Shown: positions 24,081 through 32,560 of the stretch, piece after piece
Layout of the letters: each line of letters begins with the position of its first letter
Numbering within the stretch: the first letter of the stretch is position 1
From: Erysipelotrichaceae bacterium
GTDB taxonomy: Bacteria; Bacillota_I; Bacilli_A; Erysipelotrichales; Erysipelotrichaceae
Length of the DNA stretch: 33,818 nt
NCBI GenBank assembly: GCA_030528645.1
Contig: JAUMYM010000015.1
Coordinates: 1-33,818, forward strand
Direction: 5' to 3'
Translations under genes and position numbers: made by a program
Notes under the pieces: model-generated
What the model saw: only the letters and a program-made list of their open reading frames with translations
Told to the model about the DNA's origin: nothing
Database searches by the model: none

Positions 24081-24386
24081 TTATTTTACTAATTCTTTTA
24101 ATGTCTTACTTGCTTTAAATGCCGGAACATGTGTAGCTTTAATTTTAATTTTTTCTTTTGTTTTTGGATTAATACCTGTACGAGCTTCTCTTTTCTTAAC
24201 TGTGAATTTACCGAAACCATTGATATCAACAGTTCCACCCTTCTTAAGTGTTTCACTCATTTGATCAAAAACAAAATTAACTACCTCTAAAGAATCTTTC
24301 TTTGTAAGACCTAACTCTTGTGCTAACTCTTCAGATAACACTTTTTTTGTTTTTACAACCTTTTCTTCTTTTGTAACTTTTGCCAT
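24081..24386 (-). CDS. hup: HU-family DNA-binding protein
   Basis: This 101-aa histone-like protein bends and compacts DNA. The family core is clear: a helical dimerisation part (LSEELAQELGLTKKDSLEVV), GGTVDINGFGKFTVKKREAR, then the arm motif GINPKTKEKIKIKATHVPAFKASKTLKELV. Relative to the usual 90 residues it has a slightly longer Lys-rich N-terminus (MAKVTKEEKVVKTKK). AGGAGG lies about nine bases before the ATG. It is monocistronic. Confidence 0.96.
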   Translation of the reverse strand: MAKVTKEEKVVKTKKVLSEELAQELGLTKKDSLEVVNFVFDQMSETLKKGGTVDINGFGKFTVKKREARTGINPKTKEKIKIKATHVPAFKASKTLKELVK

Positions 24387-24495
24387 GTATTTTTCCTCCT
24401 ATTGCTATTTTATCATAATTCCAAATAAATCAAGCCCTAAACATCAAAAAACACGCATTTATAAGCTTTTATACAATATATTTAAATAAAGATGG

Positions 24496-24521
24496 CAACT
24501 TTATGCAAGTTGTCTTATAAT
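24496..24521 (+). promoter_or_regulatory. Promoter with inverted repeat, YczE-like gene
   Basis: CAACTT - TATGC - AAGTTG (24496-24512) lies just before TATAAT (24516-24521). No consensus -35 is present; the repeat covers that position, as expected for a regulator site. Confidence 0.4.
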
Positions 24522-24538
24522 AATCTAGCGAGGTTTTT

Positions 24539-25129
24539 ATGAATAAAAAATATATATTTCTATTTTTAGGCAATCTTATCATAGGCATTGCTATTTCCCT
24601 AGCTATGATCGCTCATCTTGGAACAGACTCTTTTAATACCCTTTCTGTAGGTATTAATAATAAATTACATTTAGGGATTGGAACCATTATGTTAATTATC
24701 AATACCCTGGCATTTTTAATCATGTTACGCTTTAGTAAAGAAAACATCAACATAGGAACGTTTATTAACTGGTTTTTTGTTGGTTACATTGTAGAGTATG
24801 CCCATAAATTTTTATCTCCACTTTTAACAAGTAACTCTATGGTACTACGCATTGCATTATTAGTTATTAGCTTTTTCTTGTTAACGATGGGTATCGGCAT
24901 GTATATGGCTTGCTCCTTAGGGATTGCTCCTTGGGATAACATCGCTTTACTAGTATGTAAAAAATATCCAAATCTTACTTATAAAGTACCTAGAATGATT
25001 CACGATATCATTGCCCTTGGCATTGGCTTTGCCTTAGGTGCTAAAGTAGGCTTTGCAACCATTATCATTGCTTTATGTACCGGACCATTTATCAATCTAT
25101 TTGAAACATACTTTAAAACAAAACTATAA
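24539..25129 (+). CDS. YczE/YyaS-like integral membrane protein
   Basis: This 196-aa protein has about five membrane segments. The N-terminal pattern LFLGNLIIGIAISLAMIAHLGTDSFNTLSVGI and the internal partner MGIGMYMACSLGIAPWDNIALLV are typical of the YczE-like family, distantly related to YitT. Function is unknown. AGCGAGG precedes the ATG by six bases. It is monocistronic and convergent with the rhomboid gene across a shared terminator. Confidence 0.8.
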   Translation: MNKKYIFLFLGNLIIGIAISLAMIAHLGTDSFNTLSVGINNKLHLGIGTIMLIINTLAFLIMLRFSKENINIGTFINWFFVGYIVEYAHKFLSPLLTSNSMVLRIALLVISFFLLTMGIGMYMACSLGIAPWDNIALLVCKKYPNLTYKVPRMIHDIIALGIGFALGAKVGFATIIIALCTGPFINLFETYFKTKL

Positions 25130-25154
25130 AAAAACCTAGTTCAACTAGGTTTTA
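25130..25154. terminator. Bidirectional terminator between the YczE-like and rhomboid genes
   Basis: AAAACCTAGT - TCA - ACTAGGTTTT with A-run on the left and T-run on the right. The rhomboid stop (25154-25152) overlaps the end of the right arm. Confidence 0.85.
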
Positions 25155-25706
25155 ATTTTGTGTTTTAAATAAATAACCAAACAGAATACCAATGACTCCT
25201 CCTATGATATGAGACAATTGTGATATGTTATCTTTTAAAAATAAACCGTCAATAATTTGACCACCTAAAAAGAAAATGCAAACAACAATTAAAGTCAATG
25301 GAATCCCTTTTCCATTAAACGTGCTACTACTTAATGTGATTAAACTAAAGGCTACACCACTTGCTCCGATTAAGATATGTGGAAATAATACGACATGTAC
25401 CAAAGAAACTACAAAAGCACTTCCAAGTAAAATCAACAACATCTTTTTTGATCCATACTTTTCTTCCAACATTGGACCAACCAATAAAATAATCAGCATA
25501 TTTCCAAAAAAATGTTGAAAATCGGCATGTCCTAAGGCATAAGTAAAGAAACGCAAATACGTAAGCGGATTAAGAAAACTTGAACGATAGACACTAAAGA
25601 AATGATAGGTTGTATATTCTTTTGTAAGATATCCAAGCACTAAAGCCAGCAAACATAACCCTACATACGATAATATGACCGGAGCATTTACATGTATCTT
25701 TTTCAT
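25152..25706 (-). CDS. Rhomboid-family intramembrane serine protease
   Basis: 184 aa, six predicted membrane segments. The catalytic dyad is intact: Ser in LIGASGVAF (S116, GxSG) and His in QLSHIIGG (H166). The oxyanion-hole motif HFFGNM (H65 and N69) is also present, so it should be active. Substrates are unknown. The last gene of a five-gene operon; its ATG is two bases after the stop of the flavoprotein gene. Confidence 0.92.
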   Translation of the reverse strand: MKKIHVNAPVILSYVGLCLLALVLGYLTKEYTTYHFFSVYRSSFLNPLTYLRFFTYALGHADFQHFFGNMLIILLVGPMLEEKYGSKKMLLILLGSAFVVSLVHVVLFPHILIGASGVAFSLITLSSSTFNGKGIPLTLIVVCIFFLGGQIIDGLFLKDNISQLSHIIGGVIGILFGYLFKTQN

Positions 25707-25708
25707 AC

Positions 25709-26557
25709 TTATTTCTTACGAATAAACTTAATCGCTTCTGTAGCAGCCTTAGCTCCTTCATATACCGCTTTTGCCACTTGAAGCATACCACCGGTTACAT
25801 CTCCAGCTGCATATAAACCAGGAATGTTTGTAGCCATGTTTTCATCCACAACAATCTTATTGTTTTCAATTTGTGCACCAAGAGTTTTCGCAAAATCAAA
25901 CCCACCAGCTACACCAATGGCAATAAATAAACCACTTACTGCTTGTTCATGACTCTCTGTTGCAATAGCCTCTACTGTTTCAGCCCCTTTAATTTCTAAA
26001 ATTTTCTCTGTTACAACCGGTAAATCTGTTTCTTGGAATTCCGGTTGTAAACCATTTGTATAAATTGTTACATTTACACCAATGTTCGCTAACTCTTTTG
26101 CTTCATGATAAGCATATTCTCCATTACCAATAACACCAACTGTCTTTTGACGATAGAAGAAACCATCACATAAAGCACAATAACTTACACCACGGCCTTC
26201 TTTTTCTTTTAATCCTTTGATATTTGGTGTTTTACGAGCTCCACCGGTAGCGATAATAATCGCCTTAGTCGTAAAGCTGTTTTGGGTTGTTTTTACAACA
26301 TAGTCACCTGTATATTCAATCCCTACAACTTCATCTTCCACCATTTCAATATTCAACTTCTTTGCTTGTTGAATACCTTTTTCCATTAATTCTTCACCTG
26401 TAATCGTATCAAACCCATAATAGTTTTCATACTTATGATGTGTTTTAATGCTTCCTTGATGCTTAGAAACAATTAACACCTTCATATTCGCTCTTTTTGC
26501 ATAAATCCCAGCACTAATACCTGCTGGACCTGACCCAATAATGACTAAATCAAACAT
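25709..26557 (-). CDS. Thioredoxin-reductase-like NAD(P)/FAD-dependent oxidoreductase
   Basis: 282 aa. FAD-binding GSGPAG (8-13), redox-active CALC (C127 and C130) at the TrxB position in SYCALCDG, NAD(P)-binding GNGEYA (144-149), and the closing FAD motif AAGDVTGG (250-257). It is about 25 residues shorter than typical TrxB. It could reduce thioredoxin or another small dithiol protein; no thioredoxin gene is nearby. GGAG lies about eight bases before the ATG at 26557. Upstream extension to 26593 overlaps the CoA-binding gene and is rejected. Confidence 0.88.
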   Translation of the reverse strand: MFDLVIIGSGPAGISAGIYAKRANMKVLIVSKHQGSIKTHHKYENYYGFDTITGEELMEKGIQQAKKLNIEMVEDEVVGIEYTGDYVVKTTQNSFTTKAIIIATGGARKTPNIKGLKEKEGRGVSYCALCDGFFYRQKTVGVIGNGEYAYHEAKELANIGVNVTIYTNGLQPEFQETDLPVVTEKILEIKGAETVEAIATESHEQAVSGLFIAIGVAGGFDFAKTLGAQIENNKIVVDENMATNIPGLYAAGDVTGGMLQVAKAVYEGAKAATEAIKFIRKK

Positions 26558-26558
26558 G

Positions 26559-26924
26559 TTATTCTCCTTTATTTCTATACAATGATAAACCAACTAAAAC
26601 ACAACCTTCAATAAAAGTGATTTTTTCATTCTTTAAATAAGCAACTAACTCTTCACTTTCCGCTCCCGGTTGTATAATAATCCCTTTAAATGGCTTTTTA
26701 TTCTCTTGAATAAACTTCAAACCTAACACCGGATTAATACATAAAACAATAATATCAATCTCTTCTTCTATCGCATTGATACTTGGATATTCACTATACA
26801 CTCCAAATGCTTGATAACCATGTTTCAATAATCCTTCTTTAATTTTATATGCATACTTTGATTCATCTAATGTTTTTCCAACTACCGCAAAGCTATGGTA
26901 GCTCATCATTTCCTTTAAATCCAT
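26559..26924 (-). CDS. CoA-binding domain protein (YccU-like)
   Basis: This 121-aa single CoA_binding_2 Rossmann domain has FAVVGKTLDESKYAYKI, the IDIIVLCINP strand-turn and GIIIQPGAESEEL, then IEGCVLVGL. Homologues bind CoA but their role is unknown. Two bases separate its stop from the start of the flavoprotein, suggesting a shared redox or CoA-thiol role (inference). Confidence 0.85.
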   Translation of the reverse strand: MDLKEMMSYHSFAVVGKTLDESKYAYKIKEGLLKHGYQAFGVYSEYPSINAIEEEIDIIVLCINPVLGLKFIQENKKPFKGIIIQPGAESEELVAYLKNEKITFIEGCVLVGLSLYRNKGE

Positions 26925-26955
26925 AAAAATCCTCCATAGTTATATCATACTGAAT

Positions 26956-27210
26956 TTACTTTGAATGTAACAGTATAAAGCTCATTAATGTGTTAATAAA
27001 CGAAGAAACAAATAAAGTACAAGCCAACACAAACGTATAATCCAAGAAAAAATCTTGTCTTCCTTTAAACTGCATAAACAAATACATCGCAATCACTACA
27101 CTAAGAAACGGTAATATCAATGCCTTTGAAAACGACTTTAATTTTAAAATATACTTCTTTTGAATAATTACCAATAAAATACCAACTATAACTATAACAC
27201 CATACACCAT
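26956..27210 (-). CDS. Small three-segment membrane protein
   Basis: 84 aa with hydrophobic stretches near residues 2-16, 29-47 and 56-80. I recognise no family. GAGGTAG, which overlaps the stop of the ABC exporter gene, serves as the ribosome binding site. It lies four bases after that gene and 31 before the CoA-binding gene, so it is part of the operon. Confidence 0.65.
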   Translation of the reverse strand: MVYGVIVIVGILLVIIQKKYILKLKSFSKALILPFLSVVIAMYLFMQFKGRQDFFLDYTFVLACTLFVSSFINTLMSFILLHSK

Positions 27211-27214
27211 ATTA

Positions 27215-28960
27215 CTACCTCATCATATATCCCTGATTCAAACTAGCTAATTCATCATCTTTAAACTGTAAATTATATAAAGTTGCATATCCCTGTTGAT
27301 GCAACATCAACTCTTCATGCTTACCATATTCCTGAATACTTCCATTTACTACCAACGCAATTTCATCTGCATGTTTAATCGTACTTAAACGATGCGCCAC
27401 AACAATGGTGGTTCTACCCTTAGTCAAACGATCTAAAGCAGACTGTATCAATAACTCCGTTGTATTATCCAAAGCACTTGTAGCCTCATCTAAAATTAAA
27501 ATTTTAGGATTCTTCAAAAATACTCTAGCAATCGATAAACGCTGCTTCTGTCCACCGGAAAGCTTAATTCCACGCTCACCCACTTGACTATCAAAACCAT
27601 CCGGAAGCGACATAATATACTCATAGATATTCGCATCTTTACTAGCCTGTATCACTTCTTCCATCGTGGCATCCAAACGCCCATAAAGAAGATTATCCAA
27701 GATACTACCATTAAACAAGAAAACATCTTGTTGCACAATACCAATTTGTCGACGTAAGGAAGCTTTTTTAATCTTATGAATCGGTATATCATCAATGAGT
27801 ATTTCTCCACTAGAAACTGCATAGAAATTAGGTATTAAATGACATATTGTTGTTTTCCCTCCACCGGAAGGACCAACCAAAGCTAAGGTTTTGCCTAATG
27901 GAACATGAAAACTGATGTTATCTAAAATCTTACGTTGTTCATAAGCAAAACTTACTTCTTTAAAGGTAATATTTCCCTTTAAGTCATATTCTTGCGCATC
28001 CTTGTGATCCATCTCTTCTTCTTGATCTAAAATCTCTATAAAACGTTCAAATCCACTCATACCATTTTGATATTGTTCCATAAAACCAATCAATGTTGTA
28101 ACAGGACCAATAAATAGATTCACCGATACAATAAAGGCAGAATAATCCCCAAAGGTAATCTCATTGCGATATAAGAAAATACCCCCTGCCACCAAACAAA
28201 TAACATTAAATATATCTGTAATAAAACTCGTTGTAGAATGAAATAATCCCATGGATTTATAAGCTTTACTACGTGCCTTTACAAATTCAACATTCCCTTT
28301 TTCAAACTTCTTGGCTTCTAAAGACTCATTATTAAATGCCCTTGTAACGCGAATTCCTGTAATACTACTTTGTAAAGAACCATTGATAACTCCTACACTT
28401 TTCTTTGCTTCTTTGAAGGCTAAACGCATTTTATTCTTTAATACAGTCGAAATAACCCAAAGCAAAGGAATACAAGAGAAAATAATTAACGTTAAAGAAA
28501 CATTAATCGAAGAAAGATATAAAAAAGAAAAAACAATCATAACGGTACTGATAATAAGATTTTCAGGACCATGATGGGCAAGCTCACTGACATCAAATAA
28601 ATCACTGGTCATATGTGTCATAATTTGTCCTGTTTCATGTTGATCATAGTAAGAAAACGGTAAACGTTCTAATTTATGAAATAAATCTTTACGCATATTC
28701 GCCTGCATATGAACGCCAATAATATGACCGTAATACTGCACAAAATATTTCAACAACATTCTTACAAAATACAAACCAAACAAAAAGACACCAAAGACAA
28801 CTACCATACGATAGTTTTGATTTGGTATTAAATCATTTAACATTTTACGTGTTACAATCGGATAAATCATCCCAATCATAGATATGAAAAAAGAAGCCAG
28901 CATATCCAATGCAAACATCACTTTAAATGGTTTGTAATACTGTATAAAACGTTTTAACAT
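27215..28960 (-). CDS. ABC exporter (half-transporter, MsbA/BmrA type)
   Basis: 581 aa: an N-terminal six-segment transmembrane domain (about 15-300) and an ATPase domain with Walker A GPSGGGKTT (363-371), Q-loop IVQQD, signature LSGGQ (467-471), Walker B ILILDEATSALD and the switch HRLS. Such half-transporters export lipids, drugs or peptides, usually as dimers; no partner half-transporter is next to it, so a homodimer is likely. It heads the five-gene operon. The substrate is not deducible. Confidence 0.93.
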   Translation of the reverse strand: MLKRFIQYYKPFKVMFALDMLASFFISMIGMIYPIVTRKMLNDLIPNQNYRMVVVFGVFLFGLYFVRMLLKYFVQYYGHIIGVHMQANMRKDLFHKLERLPFSYYDQHETGQIMTHMTSDLFDVSELAHHGPENLIISTVMIVFSFLYLSSINVSLTLIIFSCIPLLWVISTVLKNKMRLAFKEAKKSVGVINGSLQSSITGIRVTRAFNNESLEAKKFEKGNVEFVKARSKAYKSMGLFHSTTSFITDIFNVICLVAGGIFLYRNEITFGDYSAFIVSVNLFIGPVTTLIGFMEQYQNGMSGFERFIEILDQEEEMDHKDAQEYDLKGNITFKEVSFAYEQRKILDNISFHVPLGKTLALVGPSGGGKTTICHLIPNFYAVSSGEILIDDIPIHKIKKASLRRQIGIVQQDVFLFNGSILDNLLYGRLDATMEEVIQASKDANIYEYIMSLPDGFDSQVGERGIKLSGGQKQRLSIARVFLKNPKILILDEATSALDNTTELLIQSALDRLTKGRTTIVVAHRLSTIKHADEIALVVNGSIQEYGKHEELMLHQQGYATLYNLQFKDDELASLNQGYMMR

Positions 28961-29025
28961 GAAGCACCTCTATAAAATAAAACCATTATATCACACTTCC
29001 AAAAGGATAGACATGCAATGCACAT

Positions 29026-29048
29026 AAAAAGCAAGGTTACCCTTGCTT
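29026..29048 (-). terminator. Intrinsic terminator of psuK-psuG
   Basis: AAGCAAGG - GTAA - CCTTGCTT then TTTA on the minus strand. The psuG stop TAA forms most of the loop. Confidence 0.85.
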
Positions 29049-29960
29049 AGATAATTCTGTAGCGATTAAACTTGCAACAAATGCATTGTTATAAACAAGT
29101 TGAATGTTCGCTTCTAAACTCTTACCTGCTGTTAACTTTTGAATCTTATCCAATAAGAATGGTGTTGTTTCTTTCCCCGTAATTCCTAATGCAACACTTT
29201 CTTTGACAGCAGCTTCAATATTTTCTGTAATATAATTTAAATCCATCGCATACTCTTGTGGAATTGGATTAGCAACCACCATACCACCATGTAAACCAAG
29301 TGCCATTTTCGCATCAAATGCCTTTGCAATATCACTGGCTGTATCTAAACGATAATCGACTTTAAATCCTGAATGGGTTGTATAAAATGCCGGTAATTCT
29401 TCCGTTTGATAACCAATAACCGGAACACCCTTTGTTTCTAAGTATTCTAATGTTAATCCAATATCTAAAATAGACTTACATCCAGCACATACTACTAGTA
29501 CATCGGTCATTGCAAATTCATCTAAATCAGCTGAAATATCCATAGTTGTTTGAGCGTTGCGATGCACACCACCAATACCACCTGTTGCAAATACTTTAAT
29601 ACCTGCTAAACTTGCCGCATACATTGTTGTCGCAACCGTTGTAGCTCCATCTTTGTTTAAAGCACAAATAACCGGTAAATCACGACGTGATACCTTAGTT
29701 ACTTTAAGACCTTCTTTTCCTAAATATTCAATTTCTTCCGGCGATAAACCAACGGTAATCTTTCCTTTAATAATCGCAATGGTTGCAGGAATTGCACCAT
29801 GCTTGCGCACAATCTTCTCTACATTTAATGCCGTTTCTACATTCTTAGGATATGGCATACCATGTGAAATAATGGTTGATTCTAAGGCTACGACTGGCTT
29901 ACCCTCTTTGATTGCTTGTTGTACTTCTGGAGAAACAACTAAAAATTGTTCTAATTTCAT
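29037..29960 (-). CDS. psuG: Pseudouridine-5'-phosphate glycosidase
   Basis: 307 aa, usual family length. It splits pseudouridine 5'-phosphate into uracil and ribose 5-phosphate by breaking the C-C glycosidic bond. Conserved stretches: ALESTIISHGMPYP (25-38, Glu27), KVSRRDLP (89-96), ATGGIGGVHR (125-134), DISADL (141-146) and GCKSILDIGLTLEYLE (160-175). These fit the manganese-dependent active site of E. coli PsuG. Its ATG is two bases after the psuK stop, so both are made together to salvage uracil and ribose from RNA breakdown. Confidence 0.96.
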   Translation of the reverse strand: MKLEQFLVVSPEVQQAIKEGKPVVALESTIISHGMPYPKNVETALNVEKIVRKHGAIPATIAIIKGKITVGLSPEEIEYLGKEGLKVTKVSRRDLPVICALNKDGATTVATTMYAASLAGIKVFATGGIGGVHRNAQTTMDISADLDEFAMTDVLVVCAGCKSILDIGLTLEYLETKGVPVIGYQTEELPAFYTTHSGFKVDYRLDTASDIAKAFDAKMALGLHGGMVVANPIPQEYAMDLNYITENIEAAVKESVALGITGKETTPFLLDKIQKLTAGKSLEANIQLVYNNAFVASLIATELSKQG

Positions 29961-29962
29961 AC

Positions 29963-31033
29963 TTACCTACTTTCTAAATCTTCCGGTTTTAAATCCGGAT
30001 TTACAGCGTGATGTGATTGCAATGTCACTCGACTGGCATTTAACCCGCAACGAGCTGCATCCTCAATCTTAAAGTCATTGATAAAGGCATACACCAAACC
30101 AGCCATAAACGCATCTCCACAACCCGTTGAATTTACAATCTTTGTCTTAAAATTACGTTTAAAACTGCTCTTACGCTTACTTGTATAATAAATTCCACGA
30201 GATCCTAAAGAAACAAAGACATTCTTAACTCCAAGACGCAATAACTCCTTAGCTGCCATGGATACATCTTTATTTGTATTAATTTCACGACCAACCAATA
30301 CTTCTAACTCCATAACATTTGGCTTAATGGTATGGAACTTACCAATGCAACGCTTAATTTTTAATGCCTTCTTCGTTGATACCGGATCTACAAAGATTGG
30401 AACCTTAACATGATTCACTAAAAATTCAATCGCTTCTTCACTAATATTTGTATCAATCACCAATAACTTACAACGATTGATGACATTTAATTTTGTCTTT
30501 AAAAATTCAGGTGTTAATAAATCGTATAATTCCATCGCACTGACCGCAAGTTCCATTTCCCCTCTTGGATCTGCGATGCAAAGGTAAGTAGAAGTATTTT
30601 GGTTACTTGCACGTAATGAATTACGTGTATTAATACCAAGTTTATTACACTCATCCACAATCTTAGTACCATGTAAATCATCACCTAATACTGTGATCAA
30701 CTCAATTTTTTGTTTTAATAACGCTAAGTTTTTAGCGATGTTTCGACCAACACCACCAAAAGAATACGTAATTGTACCAGGATTAGAATCATACTTTACA
30801 AGCTCATCATACGCCTTAGCAATAATGTCCACATTTACCGCTCCAATAACACATACAGAACGATCTTCCTGTAAAATATAACCTTTCCCAACAATTTTAC
30901 CCTTCTTCATTAAATTTGAAATATGCACCGCCACAGAAGAACGTGCAATGTTTAACTCTTCTGCAATCTCATTTTGTGATATATCGGGCTTTGATGCAAT
31001 TAACGATAGAATTTCAGACTCTCTTGCCGTCAT
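29963..31033 (-). CDS. psuK: HTH-domain fused PfkB-family pseudouridine kinase
   Basis: This 356-aa protein joins a winged helix-turn-helix (1-55: TARESEILSLIASKPDISQ, then NEIAEELNIARSSVAVHISN) to a PfkB sugar kinase. The kinase has SFGGVGRNIAKNLALL (91-106) as the substrate and nucleotide signature and NSTGCGDAF (301-309) with catalytic base D307. Pairing with psuG identifies the substrate as pseudouridine (inferred). E. coli PsuK lacks the DNA-binding domain, so this form may sense substrate and regulate its own operon. A 15-bp perfect inverted repeat lies directly before the ribosome binding site GGAGG. No pseudouridine transporter gene is seen nearby. Confidence 0.88.
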   Translation of the reverse strand: MTARESEILSLIASKPDISQNEIAEELNIARSSVAVHISNLMKKGKIVGKGYILQEDRSVCVIGAVNVDIIAKAYDELVKYDSNPGTITYSFGGVGRNIAKNLALLKQKIELITVLGDDLHGTKIVDECNKLGINTRNSLRASNQNTSTYLCIADPRGEMELAVSAMELYDLLTPEFLKTKLNVINRCKLLVIDTNISEEAIEFLVNHVKVPIFVDPVSTKKALKIKRCIGKFHTIKPNVMELEVLVGREINTNKDVSMAAKELLRLGVKNVFVSLGSRGIYYTSKRKSSFKRNFKTKIVNSTGCGDAFMAGLVYAFINDFKIEDAARCGLNASRVTLQSHHAVNPDLKPEDLESR

Positions 31034-31042
31034 AACTGCCTC

Positions 31043-31078
31043 CTTTATATATGTTTATAATACTAAACATATATAAAG
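31043..31078. promoter_or_regulatory. Perfect inverted repeat, putative operator of psuK-psuG
   Basis: CTTTATATATGTTTA - TAATAC - TAAACATATATAAAG: 15-bp arms, 6-base spacer. It abuts the psuK ribosome binding site, and minus-strand TATTAT in its centre could be a -10. The HTH domain of PsuK is the natural candidate to bind it. Confidence 0.7.
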
Positions 31079-31096
31079 AAGTCAATAACCTCCCTA

Positions 31097-31128
31097 AAAT
31101 AAAAAGCGATTATTTTTTCATAATCACT
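31097..31128 (-). terminator. Intrinsic terminator of the CaCA exchanger-PPC operon
   Basis: AGTGATTAT - loop - ATAATCGCT, one G-T wobble, then TTTTTATTTT on the minus strand. The PPC gene's stop (31112-31110) lies in the stem. Confidence 0.8.
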
Positions 31129-31505
31129 AATTCATTATAACCGGTTTCTTGATCAAACTCACGTTGAAATACATACTCTTTTAAAACCAACAAAACAATT
31201 TCACAAGTCGTATTCACCAAACAACCTTCACATAAATGTCCACCAAAGGCAAAACCATCTCGATTTGCAAAACCAATATGTAAATGACAAGCATCTTGAT
31301 TGATTGTACCATTTAAACTTAAAATTTCTAAATCTTCATCAAACGCTTTATACTCCATCGCTTTTGCTAAGCGAATATTTGCTTGATAAAGACATCCAAC
31401 ACTACTTACCACGCAAGCCGCTTCGATTCCATTTTCTTTACAAAAAGTCAATAAACTCTTTTTTAAATCTTGTCCTTTTCTTAGACGAATTACACAATAT
31501 TCCAT
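31110..31505 (-). CDS. PPC/DUF296 domain protein
   Basis: 131 aa, a complete single PPC (DUF296) domain, known as a trimer and as a partner of AT-hook DNA-binding proteins in other organisms. Visible family features are the VVSSVGCLYQANIRLA loop and the metal-binding pattern CHLHIGFANRDGFAFGGHL with its three His residues. No AT-hook is attached. Its start shares one base with the stop of the exchanger gene (TAATG). Its cellular role in bacteria is unclear. Confidence 0.86.
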   Translation of the reverse strand: MEYCVIRLRKGQDLKKSLLTFCKENGIEAACVVSSVGCLYQANIRLAKAMEYKAFDEDLEILSLNGTINQDACHLHIGFANRDGFAFGGHLCEGCLVNTTCEIVLLVLKEYVFQREFDQETGYNELVIMKK

Positions 31506-32431
31506 TAGCGTCTTCCTACAATATAGATTAAATATCCAATAAACACCATAAGCATAAGGAAACCATGTCTACGTTTCAATTTGTCTTGATACTTACAGAT
31601 AACAAATGTCATAACCGTAATACCAATCATAAAGATAACATCAAACATAATTGCCGGATCAATGCTCATCGGTGATATGACACCACTTAGACCTAAAATA
31701 AACAATAAATTAAAGATATTTGATCCAACTACATTACCAACCGCAATATCGACTTCGCCTTTTTTAGCCGCCACCATCGAAGTCACTAACTCCGGCAAAG
31801 AAGTCCCAATGGAAACAATTGTTAAGCCAACCAACTTTTCACTAAACCCTAAGCCTAAGGCAATTTCTTTCGCTGCCTTTACAACAAAATCGCCTCCAGC
31901 AATAATCCCAACTAGTCCAATTATCATAAACACAATCGATTGCGCAAGCCCAAACTTAGGTTTTTCCACCGTTAATGCTTCACGCTTTTTTAATGAATCA
32001 TACACTAAGTAAGCTACATATACCACCAACAACATCAAAAATACAAGCGATTCAAAACGACCAATGGTATGATCAAAAAATAAGATACCATACAACATCA
32101 CGCTAAATACAATGACCAAAGGAAAATCAAACTTCACAATTGATTTTGGTATTACAACATCTGCCATACATGCACTAACCCCTAAAACCACTAATAAATT
32201 AAAAATATTAGAACCCACTACATTACTTACTGCAATATCATTACTGGAAGTAATGGATGCAAAAATAGATACAGCCGCCTCCGGTGCACTTGTCCCAAAA
32301 GATACCACCGTTAATCCAACAATAATCGTAGGTACTTTTAAAATACTTGATATGGAAGAAGCTCCATCTACAAAATAATCTGCCCCTTTAATCAATAGTA
32401 CAAACCCTAATAATAAATACAATATCTCCAT
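31505..32431 (-). CDS. CaCA-family Na+/Ca2+ antiporter (YrbG-like)
   Basis: 308 aa, about ten membrane segments in two inverted repeats. The alpha repeats carry the ion-binding acidic motifs VSFGTSAPEAAVS (first half) and VSIGTSLPELVTS (second half). AVSNVVGSNIFNLL and AVGNVVGSNIFNLLF are the partner motifs. It likely exports calcium with sodium or proton exchange. The ATG at 32431 was chosen because GGAG lies eight bases upstream. It is coupled to the PPC gene and divergent from the flavodiiron gene. Confidence 0.93.
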   Translation of the reverse strand: MEILYLLLGFVLLIKGADYFVDGASSISSILKVPTIIVGLTVVSFGTSAPEAAVSIFASITSSNDIAVSNVVGSNIFNLLVVLGVSACMADVVIPKSIVKFDFPLVIVFSVMLYGILFFDHTIGRFESLVFLMLLVVYVAYLVYDSLKKREALTVEKPKFGLAQSIVFMIIGLVGIIAGGDFVVKAAKEIALGLGFSEKLVGLTIVSIGTSLPELVTSMVAAKKGEVDIAVGNVVGSNIFNLLFILGLSGVISPMSIDPAIMFDVIFMIGITVMTFVICKYQDKLKRRHGFLMLMVFIGYLIYIVGRR

Positions 32432-32497
32432 AGAATTCTCCAAATAACTTAACTTATTTATCATAGCACATTTTACACCTAAGAGATAATAGTAATC

Positions 32498-32526
32498 TTA
32501 CACTTCACTAAGAAATATGCTAAAAT
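32498..32526 (+). promoter_or_regulatory. Promoter of the flavodiiron gene
   Basis: TTACAC (32498-32503), 17-base spacer, TAAAAT (32521-32526) preceded by TGC, an extended -10. Confidence 0.55.
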
Positions 32527-32560
32527 TTACGTTGTGCATTTATAAAGGATGGAAAGTAAT

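Noticed and set aside
29557-30072. 171-codon plus-strand open frame
   Set aside because: It is antisense to psuG and the end of psuK, both strongly conserved, and its translation has no recognisable domain.
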